DNA of 64,000 nucleotides from Butyrivibrio sp. INlla21. GTDB lineage: Bacteria; Bacillota; Clostridia; Lachnospirales; Lachnospiraceae. Where the stretch lies: positions 62,001-126,000 of the forward strand of contig NZ_FPCC01000008.1 in assembly GCF_900116875.1 (NCBI RefSeq). Direction: 5' to 3'. The position numbers and the translations under genes are program-made. The first letter of the stretch is position 1. Each line of letters starts with the position of its first letter. Positions 41,682 to 51,659 of the stretch are shown piece after piece. The notes under the pieces were generated by a model. It searched no databases and was not told where the DNA came from. It saw nothing but the letters and a program-made list of their open reading frames with translations.

Positions 41682-44006
41682 CTAGTTAGGCTTCTTCTCT
41701 TCAGATATCTTTGCAAATTCGCCATTTTCATATTTATACGTTAGTTCTACGTGTTCGCCGGGACCTGATCCGTATGAGCCCTTAAGAACATTCTCTTCCT
41801 CATCAATAAAGTAATTTGGGACTATTTCAAATGATTTTGTATATACGAATTCCCCACTATTGTCATATATGTATGCGCAATGTACTTCTTCTCCTGCAAC
41901 GCCTTGATGTCCCAAGGAAATGACGACGTCTTTGTGTCCATCAAAATTCACATCAACATATGCAGCATTAAAATCACATGCGTCAAACACGTATCGCTCA
42001 CTATACATGTAATCGCTTTTTGAAGGATAATCCACCATAAATGAAATTGTTTTTTCATTATTCTTTAAGAAAAAATAGTCCCTTAGATGAGCATATTCTC
42101 CTTCTACCTCTTCTGTACGCTCTATCGAAACGCGGTATAAACTATGGTCTTCATCAACCCATGCGGCGGATTCTACTTTTTCTCCTCTGCGAATTCTCAC
42201 ATCTTGCATTAGCTTTTCATTTATAGTCTCATCATCAGATAAAAATCCCCCTTCTTCCTCAATTATAACCGGCTTACCATCTGACCCTGTCAATATGTAT
42301 TGCCTGTTATCTTCCATAGTAAGCAGGTACTTGTTCGAGTCAATCATCCGGCAATATATAATATTGTCTGCTATTATATTTCCTTCATAATCGACCACTC
42401 TAAGATAATCATGAGCATTTTTACCTTCGGTTCCTGTTTTGGTATTGTCATAGCAATAAATAACGCAATCCAATTCATAATCATTTTTGATGAATTCTAA
42501 ACCGCTATAGTAGCTCTCAAGTATTTTTCCGGTTATATCCTTACCATCATAGTTGTAGATATATGCACCGTCATCCTTACGAAACATACAGATTTTTTCT
42601 GTTTCCAATCGAGCTCTTATGTAATCAATCTGTTCAGGCTTTACAATGATTTTGCCATTCTTATCACACATTCCATAGCTTCCTAGCACTTCGGAATAAA
42701 AAATCGCTGATCCATTATCTGCCAGCAACCTTTTAGAACCATTTTCTCCTAAGACTACGACTCTATCTGTTCCATCTATTTTATCAAAACTAATTTGTCT
42801 TCTTTCTTTTGCAAAAACCTCTCTATAAAACTTAGTTTTTGCCGAAATGCGGCTTAGGGCAATCTTAGGCAACGTCAACACCACATTTCCGTGATAATCG
42901 ATTATATGTCCGAATCCATCCTCGGTTAAACCCTTTTCAAAGCTTATTTTGACTGGATATTTAGCACCTGTGTTCACACCATCATCTGTAGCAATCCCAT
43001 ACTTTACTTTATGAATCTTACTGTTAACGGGAGTTAGATTATCCTTTGAGTATCTATACACCTTCAAACTTCCGTTTTCTACTTCGGGACAGTCTATACA
43101 CGGATCAGCATTAATCGCTTGACTCGAAGAAATCTTGGAAAGCTCTTCTGTTAGTGGATTATCGATTCTGTATTTACCACCTACATATATTCCGTTGCAA
43201 ATAACAGTCAGCAACATCAACGTGGCAGATACAGAAATAATAATAGTCTCCCCTTTTTTATCTCCAAATAAGATCTCTGCAAATGCGGACAGCACTCTGT
43301 CAATCATCGAAATGGGATTATATCGATCCCACTCCCAATAAAAGAACCATTTTCGAGTATATGGCTCCTCTTCAGTGCTTAAACTGTTGACATATCCGGA
43401 CATGCTTTCTCGCAGCAAAAGGATATATTGTACTAATCCAAGTAAATAACAAATGAATATATATCCGTATATAATATTAAAATTGCGATGTCTTAAGTCT
43501 GCGACATATAAATAATTAATAATCACAGGACTTATCAGAAAAATTATTCCCAGCCGCAATTTTCTAATTTTAAATTTCACACTCTTGTTCTTTGCGCCGT
43601 TTTTCCAATAAATCTCCGCCAAATAATCCAATATTCTTCTGATCAATGCAATTGCAATAAAAACTTTGAGGATGATATTCATCCATATGAAAAAAAGTGA
43701 AACGTCTTTCCCGTACAAATACTGAAGAAACAAAGAAAAAACATCGCAGAAAGCAAAGCACTTAAGCCCCTTGATAAGGAATATACGAGGTTCGCTTATG
43801 CGGAATAGCCCGGCGAAACACAAAAATATCCCTATTATAACAAGCGCACCGTCCAAAGTGCTTGTCATAAAAGGGTTCTTTGCGTCCATCATATGAATGA
43901 CAAAATATATTCCTGAATAGATATAATAAAAAATTATAAATAGTAATGTTCTGTTCTCTTTTAGTTTATTCATCCGTTCAACACCCAACAATTTATTAAC
44001 ATACAT
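41682..44006 (-). CDS. Large membrane protein with WG-like and FG-GAP-like C-terminal domain
   Basis: A 774-residue protein. Residues 10-210 have about five membrane helices and another lies near 255-275 (ETIIISVSATLMLLTVICNG). The extracytoplasmic remainder is beta-rich, with WG-repeat-like pieces (GMCDKNGKIIVKPEQI, YIYNYDGKDI) and near residue 700 a calcium-binding-type loop DVNFDGHKDVVISLG, as in FG-GAP/XAC2610-like proteins. No enzyme motif is visible. An in-frame ATG at 43973 (MNKLKENRTLLF) is an alternative start and fits the possible promoter at 44005 better. It opens the A+T-rich island after the glycan terminator. Confidence 0.62.
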   Translation of the reverse strand: MYVNKLLGVERMNKLKENRTLLFIIFYYIYSGIYFVIHMMDAKNPFMTSTLDGALVIIGIFLCFAGLFRISEPRIFLIKGLKCFAFCDVFSLFLQYLYGKDVSLFFIWMNIILKVFIAIALIRRILDYLAEIYWKNGAKNKSVKFKIRKLRLGIIFLISPVIINYLYVADLRHRNFNIIYGYIFICYLLGLVQYILLLRESMSGYVNSLSTEEEPYTRKWFFYWEWDRYNPISMIDRVLSAFAEILFGDKKGETIIISVSATLMLLTVICNGIYVGGKYRIDNPLTEELSKISSSQAINADPCIDCPEVENGSLKVYRYSKDNLTPVNSKIHKVKYGIATDDGVNTGAKYPVKISFEKGLTEDGFGHIIDYHGNVVLTLPKIALSRISAKTKFYREVFAKERRQISFDKIDGTDRVVVLGENGSKRLLADNGSAIFYSEVLGSYGMCDKNGKIIVKPEQIDYIRARLETEKICMFRKDDGAYIYNYDGKDITGKILESYYSGLEFIKNDYELDCVIYCYDNTKTGTEGKNAHDYLRVVDYEGNIIADNIIYCRMIDSNKYLLTMEDNRQYILTGSDGKPVIIEEEGGFLSDDETINEKLMQDVRIRRGEKVESAAWVDEDHSLYRVSIERTEEVEGEYAHLRDYFFLKNNEKTISFMVDYPSKSDYMYSERYVFDACDFNAAYVDVNFDGHKDVVISLGHQGVAGEEVHCAYIYDNSGEFVYTKSFEIVPNYFIDEEENVLKGSYGSGPGEHVELTYKYENGEFAKISEEKKPN

Positions 44007-44034
44007 CTTAACATTGTTGAAATTATCTCGTCAA
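44005..44034 (-). promoter_or_regulatory. Weak candidate promoter for the large membrane protein
   Basis: On the minus strand -35 TTGACG (44029-44034) and -10 TAAGAT (44005-44010) are 18 bp apart. If real, transcription starts downstream of the ATG at 44006, so translation would use the ATG at 43973. It lies just past the terminator that closes the glycan operon. The evidence is weak. Confidence 0.3.
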
Positions 44035-44043
44035 TGAGCCTTT

Positions 44044-44074
44044 AAAAAAAGGACAACGCATTTGCGTTGCCCTT
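44044..44074 (-). terminator. Intrinsic terminator of the PglF-PglE operon
   Basis: Minus-strand RNA folds AAGGGCAACGCA with TGCGTTGTCCTT (arms 44063-44074 and 44049-44060, one G-U pair) followed by a U run from the A tract 44044-44050. It lies 14 bp after the stop codon of the aminotransferase and marks the left limit of the right glycan operon. Confidence 0.87.
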
Positions 44075-44087
44075 GGTTTCAAATATT

Positions 44088-45359
44088 TTATTCAAAGCAC
44101 TTCTTAACAGCCTCGATTATCACATCCTGCTGCTTAGGTGTCATCTTGTTGTCGCTGGGAAGGCAGAGGCCTCTTTCGAAGATGTCTGCTCCGACATCGA
44201 CCATTCCTGTCTCTTTGATGTAAGCGTTACTTCTTGCTCGTCCGCTTCCGTGAACCGTCACAAAGGCATTGGTTCTGTAAATTGGCTGCATGTGCATGGG
44301 CTTCCAGATGGGGCGTCCCTCTGCATTGAGAGCCGCGATAGCATCAAGGATCTCTGTAGGGCAGCTCTTGCCGGGTTCGCTGATATAGAGAACGTCCTGC
44401 TCGCCACGAACCTGCTTACACATTGCTTCTTTGTCGATGATAAGGCATGAGAGCCAGAAGTTGGGCTCTGAGTTCTTTTCATCATATGGATTCATCTTAA
44501 CGGGAAGGTTCTTGAAGCCTTCCTTGTATCTCTCATAAATAGCTTTCTTCTGAGCGATATGCTCCTCAAGATGAGGAAGCTGACCTCTTACAACTCCTGC
44601 AATCACATTACTCATGCGGTAGTTGTAACCAAGCTCTTCGTGCTGGTACCAAGGTGCGTCTTCTCTGGCCTGTGTTGACCACTTTCTTACCTTGTCGGCG
44701 TCTTCTTTGCTGTGAGCTAAGAACATTCCGCCCGCGGAGCCTGTTATTATCTTATTTCCGTTAAAAGATATTATGCTGTAATCTCCAAAAAGTCCTGTCT
44801 GTTTGCCCTTATAAGTTGCACCGAATGATTCTGCGGCATCTTCAACGATAAGAGCACCGTGTTTATCACAAACTTTTTTGATCTCGTCTGCTTTACCCGG
44901 AGTTCCGTAGAGATGCGCAACCACTACAAGTTTAACATCGGGATATATCTCAAAAGCTTTCTCAAGCGCCTTGGGGCACATATTCCAGGTATCGGCCTCT
45001 GTATCGATATAGACAGCCTCGCCGCCTTCGTAGGCAACGGGATTGACTGTCGCATCAAAGGTCATATCCGAGCAGAATACTTTTTTACCTTCGAGTACTC
45101 CGTGACCAACCTTGGGCTGACCGTAGAGTCTTTCTCCTGCGAGCTTAATGGCAAGATGGAGAGCCGCCGTTCCGGATGAAAGTGCAACCGCATCGGTGCA
45201 TCCGATCTTTTCACAGACTTTTTTCTCTATCTCATTTAAATTGGCGCCTACAGTGGACATCCAGTTAGTCTCATAGGCTTCCTGCATGTATTTAAGCTCG
45301 TCGCCGTGCATTGTAGGTGATGAAAGATATACTTTTTTCTCAAATGGCTTAAGTTCCAT
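44088..45359 (-). CDS. PglE-like sugar-nucleotide aminotransferase (DegT family)
   Basis: A 423-residue PLP aminotransferase. The N-terminus LSSPTMHGDELKYMQEAYET leads to ALSSGTAALHLA near residue 59, VEDAAESFGATYKG, and the PLP lysine K203 in SFNGNKIITGSAGG. The HMQPIY segment near 350 is characteristic of DegT enzymes. The closest functional analogue is PglE, which converts the 4-keto product of PglF to UDP-4-amino-4,6-dideoxy-GlcNAc. The PglF-like gene is 4 bp upstream, supporting that sequence. A terminator follows. No PglD-type acetyltransferase gene is adjacent. Another DegT-family enzyme in the window (54969) belongs to the RffA group. Confidence 0.86.
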   Translation of the reverse strand: MELKPFEKKVYLSSPTMHGDELKYMQEAYETNWMSTVGANLNEIEKKVCEKIGCTDAVALSSGTAALHLAIKLAGERLYGQPKVGHGVLEGKKVFCSDMTFDATVNPVAYEGGEAVYIDTEADTWNMCPKALEKAFEIYPDVKLVVVAHLYGTPGKADEIKKVCDKHGALIVEDAAESFGATYKGKQTGLFGDYSIISFNGNKIITGSAGGMFLAHSKEDADKVRKWSTQAREDAPWYQHEELGYNYRMSNVIAGVVRGQLPHLEEHIAQKKAIYERYKEGFKNLPVKMNPYDEKNSEPNFWLSCLIIDKEAMCKQVRGEQDVLYISEPGKSCPTEILDAIAALNAEGRPIWKPMHMQPIYRTNAFVTVHGSGRARSNAYIKETGMVDVGADIFERGLCLPSDNKMTPKQQDVIIEAVKKCFE

Positions 45360-45363
45360 ATCC

Positions 45364-47307
45364 TCAATCCTCGTTTATCTTCTCTGCTGCTCTCTTAAGA
45401 GCTTCCATATGCTCCTTGGTCCTGTCGGCCTTATTGTCGGTCGGATGATAGGTTGTAACTATCTCCTGAACAAGTTCTCTAGTCTCGGACGATTCCTCTC
45501 TTGAAGCGACATTGAGCTTTTCAAGTTCGGCAAAGAACTTCATCTCATCGAGCTCAATAGGCTTTCCGATGTGGATCATCCTATTGGATGTATCCTGCAG
45601 TCCCTCTTCATCCATAAGCATCTCTTCATAGAGCTTCTCGCCGGGACGAAGACCTGTAAATTCAATCCTGATATCCTCACCAACCTTATAGCCCGAGAGT
45701 TTAATAAGGTTCTCCGCAAGGTCAAGGATCTTGACGGGTTCACCCATATCAAGGACAAATATCTCGCCGCCCTTGGCAAAAGCACCTGCCTGAAGCACAA
45801 GGGAGACCGCCTCTGATATGGTCATAAAATAACGTATGATATTAGGGTCAGTTACGGTAACAGGGCCTCCTGCCGCTATCTGCTTTTTGAAAAGAGGGAT
45901 AACGGAACCGTTGGAGCCAAGTACGTTACCGAATCTAACGGCAACAAATTCCGTGTCATAGTGCTTGTTGAAGGTCTGTACGATCATCTCACAGATTCTT
46001 TTGCTTGCTCCCATGACGTTGGTCGGGTTAACAGCCTTATCCGTCGATATCATAACAAACTTCTCGGCGCCGTTCATCGCTGCAGCCATAGCTGTCTTCC
46101 AGGTTCCGAAGACGTTGTTCTTGATGGCTTCGTTCGGGCTGTCCTCCATGAGAGGAACGTGCTTGTGAGCCGCCGCATGATACACGATGTCGGGTTTATA
46201 TTTTTCAAATATTTTGTTGATCCTGAGCGTATTTCTAACCGATGCTATAAGCACAATAAGATTAAGCTCGGGGAATCTTGTCTTAAGTTCCTGCTGAATA
46301 TCATATGCATTATTCTCATAGATATCCACAATGATAAGCTTCTTGGGCTTGTGTCCGGCGATCTGTCTGCAGAGCTCGGAACCGATAGAGCCGCCGCCTC
46401 CGGTTACCATAACGGTCTTGCCGCTCACATAACCAGCGATGGAATCAAGATCGACCGCGATGGGATCTCTTCCGAGAAGGTCTTCTACTTCTACGTCACG
46501 AAGTCTTGATACGTTGACCTCTCCGTTAACGAGCTGATACATGCCCGGAAGTGAACGAAGCTTACAGTTGGTGTTCTTACAGATATCCAGGATCTTTTTC
46601 ATCTCCTGCCTTGATACCGAAGGAATCGCAACTATGATCTCATCTATGTCGTAGAGATCGGCGCATTCAACTATTCTGTCTCTTCCGCCGACAACTCTGA
46701 TGCCCTGAATGTACTTGCCCCACTTATTGGAGTCATCATCAATGATACATTTGATGGACATCGTTGAGTAATTGCTCGTAATGATCTCTTTTATGATGAT
46801 GTTGGCAGCCTCGCCGGCACCGATTATCATTACCGCCTGGCTGTTGTTTCTGTTCTCAGCCCTGTGTTTCTGGCTTCTGAAAAATCTGTACGAAAATCTG
46901 CTCGTAAAGATAAATGCTATAAGCAAAAACGGATACAGGAAATAACAGGTCAGAGGAACCGCCTGCTCTCCGGGATATTTAAAGAACTGAAGTCCCACCG
47001 CATAAAGAATCGATGAAATAACGCACGCCATAACAAGGTTCTGGAGCTCTCGTTCTCCCGCATAGGCCCATAAACTGTCATAAAGCTTGAAAATAAAGAA
47101 GATAGCAAGCGTAACAAGTATATTTATAGGTAAGAACTCGGTTGCAGGCATCATAAAGTGCTCAGGTATGTTCGAAATCTTGAAATCATGCCTGATTATA
47201 AGCGCAAGATAATTGGCTATGATAATACTTAAGATGTCGTAAATGATAAGTCCGGTTCGCCTATACAGTTTTTGATAATTAAACGGTTCTTTTTTCTTGT
47301 CGTTCAT
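45364..47307 (-). CDS. Membrane nucleoside-diphosphate-sugar 4,6-dehydratase (PglF/CapD-like)
   Basis: A 647-residue protein. Residues 10-140 hold four membrane helices. A CoA-binding-like Rossmann segment follows (VMIIGAGEAANIIIKEI near 160), then an extended SDR domain with VMVTGGGGSIGSELCRQ near 298, the NAD-binding segment YHAAAHKHVPLMEDSP, and a catalytic region around VMISTDKAVNPTNVMGASK. It matches PglF, WbpM and CapD, which convert UDP-GlcNAc to a UDP-4-keto-6-deoxy sugar at the membrane. With the PglE-like gene 4 bp downstream it is the first pair of bacillosamine-type synthesis. Confidence 0.9.
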   Translation of the reverse strand: MNDKKKEPFNYQKLYRRTGLIIYDILSIIIANYLALIIRHDFKISNIPEHFMMPATEFLPINILVTLAIFFIFKLYDSLWAYAGERELQNLVMACVISSILYAVGLQFFKYPGEQAVPLTCYFLYPFLLIAFIFTSRFSYRFFRSQKHRAENRNNSQAVMIIGAGEAANIIIKEIITSNYSTMSIKCIIDDDSNKWGKYIQGIRVVGGRDRIVECADLYDIDEIIVAIPSVSRQEMKKILDICKNTNCKLRSLPGMYQLVNGEVNVSRLRDVEVEDLLGRDPIAVDLDSIAGYVSGKTVMVTGGGGSIGSELCRQIAGHKPKKLIIVDIYENNAYDIQQELKTRFPELNLIVLIASVRNTLRINKIFEKYKPDIVYHAAAHKHVPLMEDSPNEAIKNNVFGTWKTAMAAAMNGAEKFVMISTDKAVNPTNVMGASKRICEMIVQTFNKHYDTEFVAVRFGNVLGSNGSVIPLFKKQIAAGGPVTVTDPNIIRYFMTISEAVSLVLQAGAFAKGGEIFVLDMGEPVKILDLAENLIKLSGYKVGEDIRIEFTGLRPGEKLYEEMLMDEEGLQDTSNRMIHIGKPIELDEMKFFAELEKLNVASREESSETRELVQEIVTTYHPTDNKADRTKEHMEALKRAAEKINED

Positions 47308-47311
47308 ATTC

Positions 47312-49924
47312 TTATTCTCTGCCTGTATTTTTAAATAACAAAGGTGCGATTGAAAGTAAAAGTGCCATAGTCATGGGATTTCCGAGGTCGAACACCCACT
47401 CACTCAAGCTTGCTACGGCAAAGCCCAAAATAATCGCAAATGCAAGAAGCGACAGAGGCTCTTTTTCCTCATTCTTCTTGTAAAAACGCGCTCCTACCAC
47501 CAGTCCCGCGATAATAAATATAGTGAACACAATTCCCGTCAAAATACCATGGTCATAAGCCACCTGAAGATACGAATTGTGCGCATGGTAAATATCCGTT
47601 CCATCTGCGAACTTGGCGGGTTCTGCGTGTCCCGTCATGTTCAGCTCATTTAAATAGATCTTGAATAACGTTATTCTGCCGTTTGTACGGATATCCCAAA
47701 TATTATCTTCATCTATGTACTGTGAGGAAACATCAAGGAGCATCGCAAGTTCCGCTCTTGTAATGCCGGTCGCCGCAAGGAGATTCTCATTAGGTAAAAG
47801 AGCCTGCTCATCATCGTCTTCTTCCCAATCCTCTTCACCGTCATTCGGATTACCGTACAGATCATATATATATTTGCCGTTTTCGAAGTCGTAATTGAGA
47901 ATGTCATTGGGATAGTCATATTCCCCGACATCCATGCTGAGGACTTCACTCTCAAAGAGATTCACAAATCTCTCAACACACATAAAGTTGCTGTTGCCCC
48001 ACGCAGCTCCACCTCTGACGAACTGATCCGCGTCGTCGCCGTACTCGTGGAATACCGGTCTTGCAACAATTGTAGGAACGATCCTTTGAAGCGTAAACAC
48101 AGCGGGGAAGCATATAATAACAGCCGCTATCATAGTCGCAAGTATTCTTACAAACTGCTTCTTATGGCGTGTCGATACTATGATAAGCACCATGAGAACA
48201 ACCATAAACAGTGATAAATATGCTGTCTGTGATACCGTGAATATCGCATATGAGGAGATCCATCCAAACAGGATCATCTCTTTCCAAGCTGATTTAAACA
48301 GCTCTTTTACCCCAAGATTCTTAGGGAACGCAACTATCTTGGCAGCCAGAAGAACTGTGGCGGTTGCATCCATAAAGATCAGGTATTCCGCTCCTACGGT
48401 AACCGTGTGGAAGAGGAATCCGAATCTTCCGCTGACGTAACCCGTAAAATATCTGTGAAGCAAACAATATACAAGCGAAATAGCAAAGTTCATCATAAGT
48501 CCGCCTGCAACTATACGGATAAAATGCTCTCTGCCTTTCCAGTAGGTAAGTCTGATGTATAGGCATCCGAAGATAGCCACCAGAACGATACCCCACAATT
48601 TTTCATTTCTGAATATGATCATCAGCGCAAACAAGACGATCGTCAGGATTCCGTATCCCGATATCTTAACGTTTCTGCTTGTTTTATCCGTGATATATCT
48701 GATCAGTATCCTTATAACGTTTATCACAACTATTCCGCCGAGTATAGCTATGATAACGCCGTATTTGAGAAGCATATTCTTAAGGTCATATTCCTTCTCG
48801 GTATCCGCGACCATATTGAGTCTGTAATATCTAAAGCCCGCAACTGCCGAAACCACAAGCCATATAAGATTCGGAACATTTATGATCTCAGAAGTAGTAA
48901 AGGTAAGAAGTATCATGACCGCGAACCAGATCACCATCCTACGCTGCGACAACCATCTAAAGATATCATAAGCGCCGTTCATGTAGTTACTTGCATGCCA
49001 TACAACCATGGCCATGGCAAACATGATGGCTACGTATCTGACTTTATCCGCAAGCTCAATTCCCTCAAAGAAAGATATTCCGTTGGGGAGCTTTACAGCC
49101 TTGTGGTTAATTGCATAGAACACGATAGCGGCACTTATTATAAGTCCTATCTCATAAAAAATGATATCGGGCACTCTCAGATCAAAGACTCTCAAAGGAA
49201 AGACCATGATCATAAGTGTAAGGAAGAACACAGCGGCGATGGGATTGGCAACAACCTTTATCACCTTACCCACGGTCAAAAGAGAGTTCTTTTCCTTGAA
49301 CTTATTAAAGAAAATGCCGATCAGTGCGTACAAAGCAGCCGTAACCGCCAAAATAGCCGCAATAATTATAAGTGAAAGCTTCTTGGACATCGGAAGTCTG
49401 TAATTAAACTTAGCATCAAGGTGCTTACCGGGTATCTCGCCATCGTTGAGGTAAAGACTTCCGAGATACTGCGAATTATCCGGAACATCCGTGAACTTAA
49501 CGTTGTATTTGGATCGGCAGCTTTTAACGTACATGCTGTACTCTTTTCCGACTTCAACATCAAATTCCATAGGGACACGTACATATCCGGGCAGTTTGGC
49601 ATTGCTTATATCAACAAATGCATTGAAATAGCTTGTCTCGAAATTCTCACTGATAGAGACAAAAACATAATGTCCCTTCTCAAGTGAATCCACATATATA
49701 TCAACCGAACTTAATCTGTCATACTGAGCCACAAACTTCTGTGAAATACTGTAATCATAGTTAATTATCTGCTCGTCGGGAAGCCTGTTTCCTCCATCAT
49801 TGGTCTCAAAAACGTTCGTCCAAATACGGCAAGGAAAGATGCTCAATACTGCGATGAGCGCCAAAATAAGGAGCACAGCTCTGAATGCAGTTTTTTTATC
49901 AACAATACTTCTCATAATTTCCAT
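47312..49924 (-). CDS. O-antigen ligase/polymerase-like membrane protein
   Basis: An 870-residue protein. One membrane helix (15-30) precedes a jelly-roll-like extracytoplasmic domain (about 30-180). About twelve more helices follow. Near residue 780 a long outer loop contains DIYHAHNSYLQVAYDHG, the HNxYL motif of the WaaL/Wzy_C superfamily. A very acidic stretch in the same loop (GEEDWEEDDDEQALLPNE) is unusual. The family transfers or polymerises undecaprenyl-diphosphate-linked glycans on the outer face. The partner could be a second Wzy-type polymerase or a ligase to protein or cell wall. It is 4 bp upstream of the PglF-like gene. Confidence 0.77.
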   Translation of the reverse strand: MEIMRSIVDKKTAFRAVLLILALIAVLSIFPCRIWTNVFETNDGGNRLPDEQIINYDYSISQKFVAQYDRLSSVDIYVDSLEKGHYVFVSISENFETSYFNAFVDISNAKLPGYVRVPMEFDVEVGKEYSMYVKSCRSKYNVKFTDVPDNSQYLGSLYLNDGEIPGKHLDAKFNYRLPMSKKLSLIIIAAILAVTAALYALIGIFFNKFKEKNSLLTVGKVIKVVANPIAAVFFLTLMIMVFPLRVFDLRVPDIIFYEIGLIISAAIVFYAINHKAVKLPNGISFFEGIELADKVRYVAIMFAMAMVVWHASNYMNGAYDIFRWLSQRRMVIWFAVMILLTFTTSEIINVPNLIWLVVSAVAGFRYYRLNMVADTEKEYDLKNMLLKYGVIIAILGGIVVINVIRILIRYITDKTSRNVKISGYGILTIVLFALMIIFRNEKLWGIVLVAIFGCLYIRLTYWKGREHFIRIVAGGLMMNFAISLVYCLLHRYFTGYVSGRFGFLFHTVTVGAEYLIFMDATATVLLAAKIVAFPKNLGVKELFKSAWKEMILFGWISSYAIFTVSQTAYLSLFMVVLMVLIIVSTRHKKQFVRILATMIAAVIICFPAVFTLQRIVPTIVARPVFHEYGDDADQFVRGGAAWGNSNFMCVERFVNLFESEVLSMDVGEYDYPNDILNYDFENGKYIYDLYGNPNDGEEDWEEDDDEQALLPNENLLAATGITRAELAMLLDVSSQYIDEDNIWDIRTNGRITLFKIYLNELNMTGHAEPAKFADGTDIYHAHNSYLQVAYDHGILTGIVFTIFIIAGLVVGARFYKKNEEKEPLSLLAFAIILGFAVASLSEWVFDLGNPMTMALLLSIAPLLFKNTGRE

Positions 49925-49994
49925 TGTACTTTCCGATTTATTTGCCTTTTTTATCGCAAAAATCCATCATTAAATATTAACATACACCCAAGGC

Positions 49995-51659
49995 TTAATC
50001 AAACCGCCTGTCGCCTGTGATCATAAGGAGCGGGAAGGCCAGCCAGAGTATCACGACGTACCTTACAAGATATGTCGGACCAAGGAGCACGGTAAGCCAT
50101 GTAAGTATCATGGGCAAAAAGGGTATAATCCCGCTGTAATTCCTTCTGTGGAGCCTGTAAAGGAACACAAAAAGATAGATAAGCGCAAGAAGTCCCGGTG
50201 AAAAAAGATATGCGAGAACAGGCGCATCCTTGTGAAAGCTGCCTATGGAAATATATCTGTATAACTTATCTATAGGCGGAATAAGGCTTATCCTCTCTCC
50301 CGGAAGCTCTACCTCGTAGCCAAAGTACGAGCTTTCGTCGTAAGTAAACGTATAGACCGTATTTCCTTTGTATACGTTAATATCCGCAGGCGGATACCAG
50401 TATCCGTAGGAAGTAAGGAACCACGCATTGACATATGTCATCGGATGCTTTTTAAAAAGAGTCGTCCAAAGCTTCCAAAAGTTCTTTTTATCCTGCTCGT
50501 AGAGAGCATTGTTAAAGCCTACCTTTACAAGATCCGAGACTCTCGGAGTGTATTTAACAAGGTTCTTTTCGGGAATGTATGCGGTAAGGATAGCTTTCTC
50601 TTCCCCTGTCATCTCATCGCCGTTATATGCATAGACACGAGCCATCTGCATGATGGGTACGGTCAGCATCTCCTGATTGTCTTTCCTTCCGGATGTAAGA
50701 GCCGCAGAAAGCGCTGTTGACACTATCAGGTACAGGACAACCGGAATTATCAAAAGCCCCACGAGTTTCCCGGATATCTTTTTCCTGAAATAAATAAGCG
50801 CAAACGGGATAAAAACAAGATATGCATAAAAGCCGTTGTGGCGCATGAGAGGCATGAGTACTGTCGCCGCAAATAATAACAGCTGTTTCTTTTTATCTGC
50901 CATAAAGCCGTCTGTATCACGCACAAGCTCTGTCAAAAGAACTGTCATAAGAAGTAAAAATGCCGAAAAGAGTCCGTCTTTGCTCGAGCATAGCGTATAC
51001 ATTACGATAGTCGGAAATACGCCGTAGTAGATTGTCCAGGCAATAACAGAATTCTTGCCGATTCCTCTTTTTCTGAGATAATCAAGTACGTAAGTCATTA
51101 TCAGCGTGATAACCAGCATCTGGATAACGATATAGGTAAATATCGCAATATTCCATGAGCCCGTGAGCTTGTGAACAAGTGCAATTGTTCCGCCCAGCAA
51201 AAGCACGTGCATAAGCGGATGGTGCGTTGTAAAGCTTCTTGTCAGGACTTCGTTTAATTCATCCTGCGCATCATATACGAAAAATCCCGGAAACTCCGCC
51301 AAAAGAACCGGGAGATTTAGAATGATCAAAGAAATGAAGGTTCTTTTGAAAAAGCCTTTTCCTTCCATGGGCTTAGGTACTGCGTTAAGGTCGATGAATC
51401 CAAAGAGCTTACGGCCATCCAGCGACATCTCGTAGCTTCTCCAAACATATCTCGTATCGATGGTGAGGATTACCATGATAAAGAACATGATCATTGGCAT
51501 GTTGCCGTCTAATTTAATGGAATCAAACTTCTCGAGGCTGTATCCGATGAATAAAAAAGCCCCCGTTAAAACGCCAAACAAGCCTGACAAAAGCCAGGCT
51601 ACTACTGTTTGCTTTATGCTGTTGTTCTGTGATTCCGGCCCCAAACTACTCTTTGTCAT
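49995..51659 (-). CDS. GT-C-like multi-spanning membrane protein (DUF6020-like)
   Basis: A polytopic protein of 554 residues from the chosen start, with about twelve helices. Near residues 120-145 the first large loop has FFVYDAQDELNEVLTR followed by TTHHPLMHVLLLGG. An acidic DxQ/HHP block at this place is shared by an uncharacterised Firmicute family (DUF6020 as far as I recall) and resembles GT-C-type lipid-phosphosugar glycosyltransferases. An outer loop with PPADINVYKGNTVY lies near residue 425. An in-frame ATG at 51683 also exists; both starts overlap the GT2 gene's 3' end. The GtrB-like GT2 and GtrA proteins nearby could supply its lipid-linked donor. Confidence 0.65.
   Translation of the reverse strand: MTKSSLGPESQNNSIKQTVVAWLLSGLFGVLTGAFLFIGYSLEKFDSIKLDGNMPMIMFFIMVILTIDTRYVWRSYEMSLDGRKLFGFIDLNAVPKPMEGKGFFKRTFISLIILNLPVLLAEFPGFFVYDAQDELNEVLTRSFTTHHPLMHVLLLGGTIALVHKLTGSWNIAIFTYIVIQMLVITLIMTYVLDYLRKRGIGKNSVIAWTIYYGVFPTIVMYTLCSSKDGLFSAFLLLMTVLLTELVRDTDGFMADKKKQLLLFAATVLMPLMRHNGFYAYLVFIPFALIYFRKKISGKLVGLLIIPVVLYLIVSTALSAALTSGRKDNQEMLTVPIMQMARVYAYNGDEMTGEEKAILTAYIPEKNLVKYTPRVSDLVKVGFNNALYEQDKKNFWKLWTTLFKKHPMTYVNAWFLTSYGYWYPPADINVYKGNTVYTFTYDESSYFGYEVELPGERISLIPPIDKLYRYISIGSFHKDAPVLAYLFSPGLLALIYLFVFLYRLHRRNYSGIIPFLPMILTWLTVLLGPTYLVRYVVILWLAFPLLMITGDRRFD

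Noticed and set aside
30398-44040. Prophage or transposon as the origin of the island
   Set aside because: No integrase, transposase, phage structural gene or tRNA attachment site was seen. Only the 40-bp direct repeats hint at mobility.
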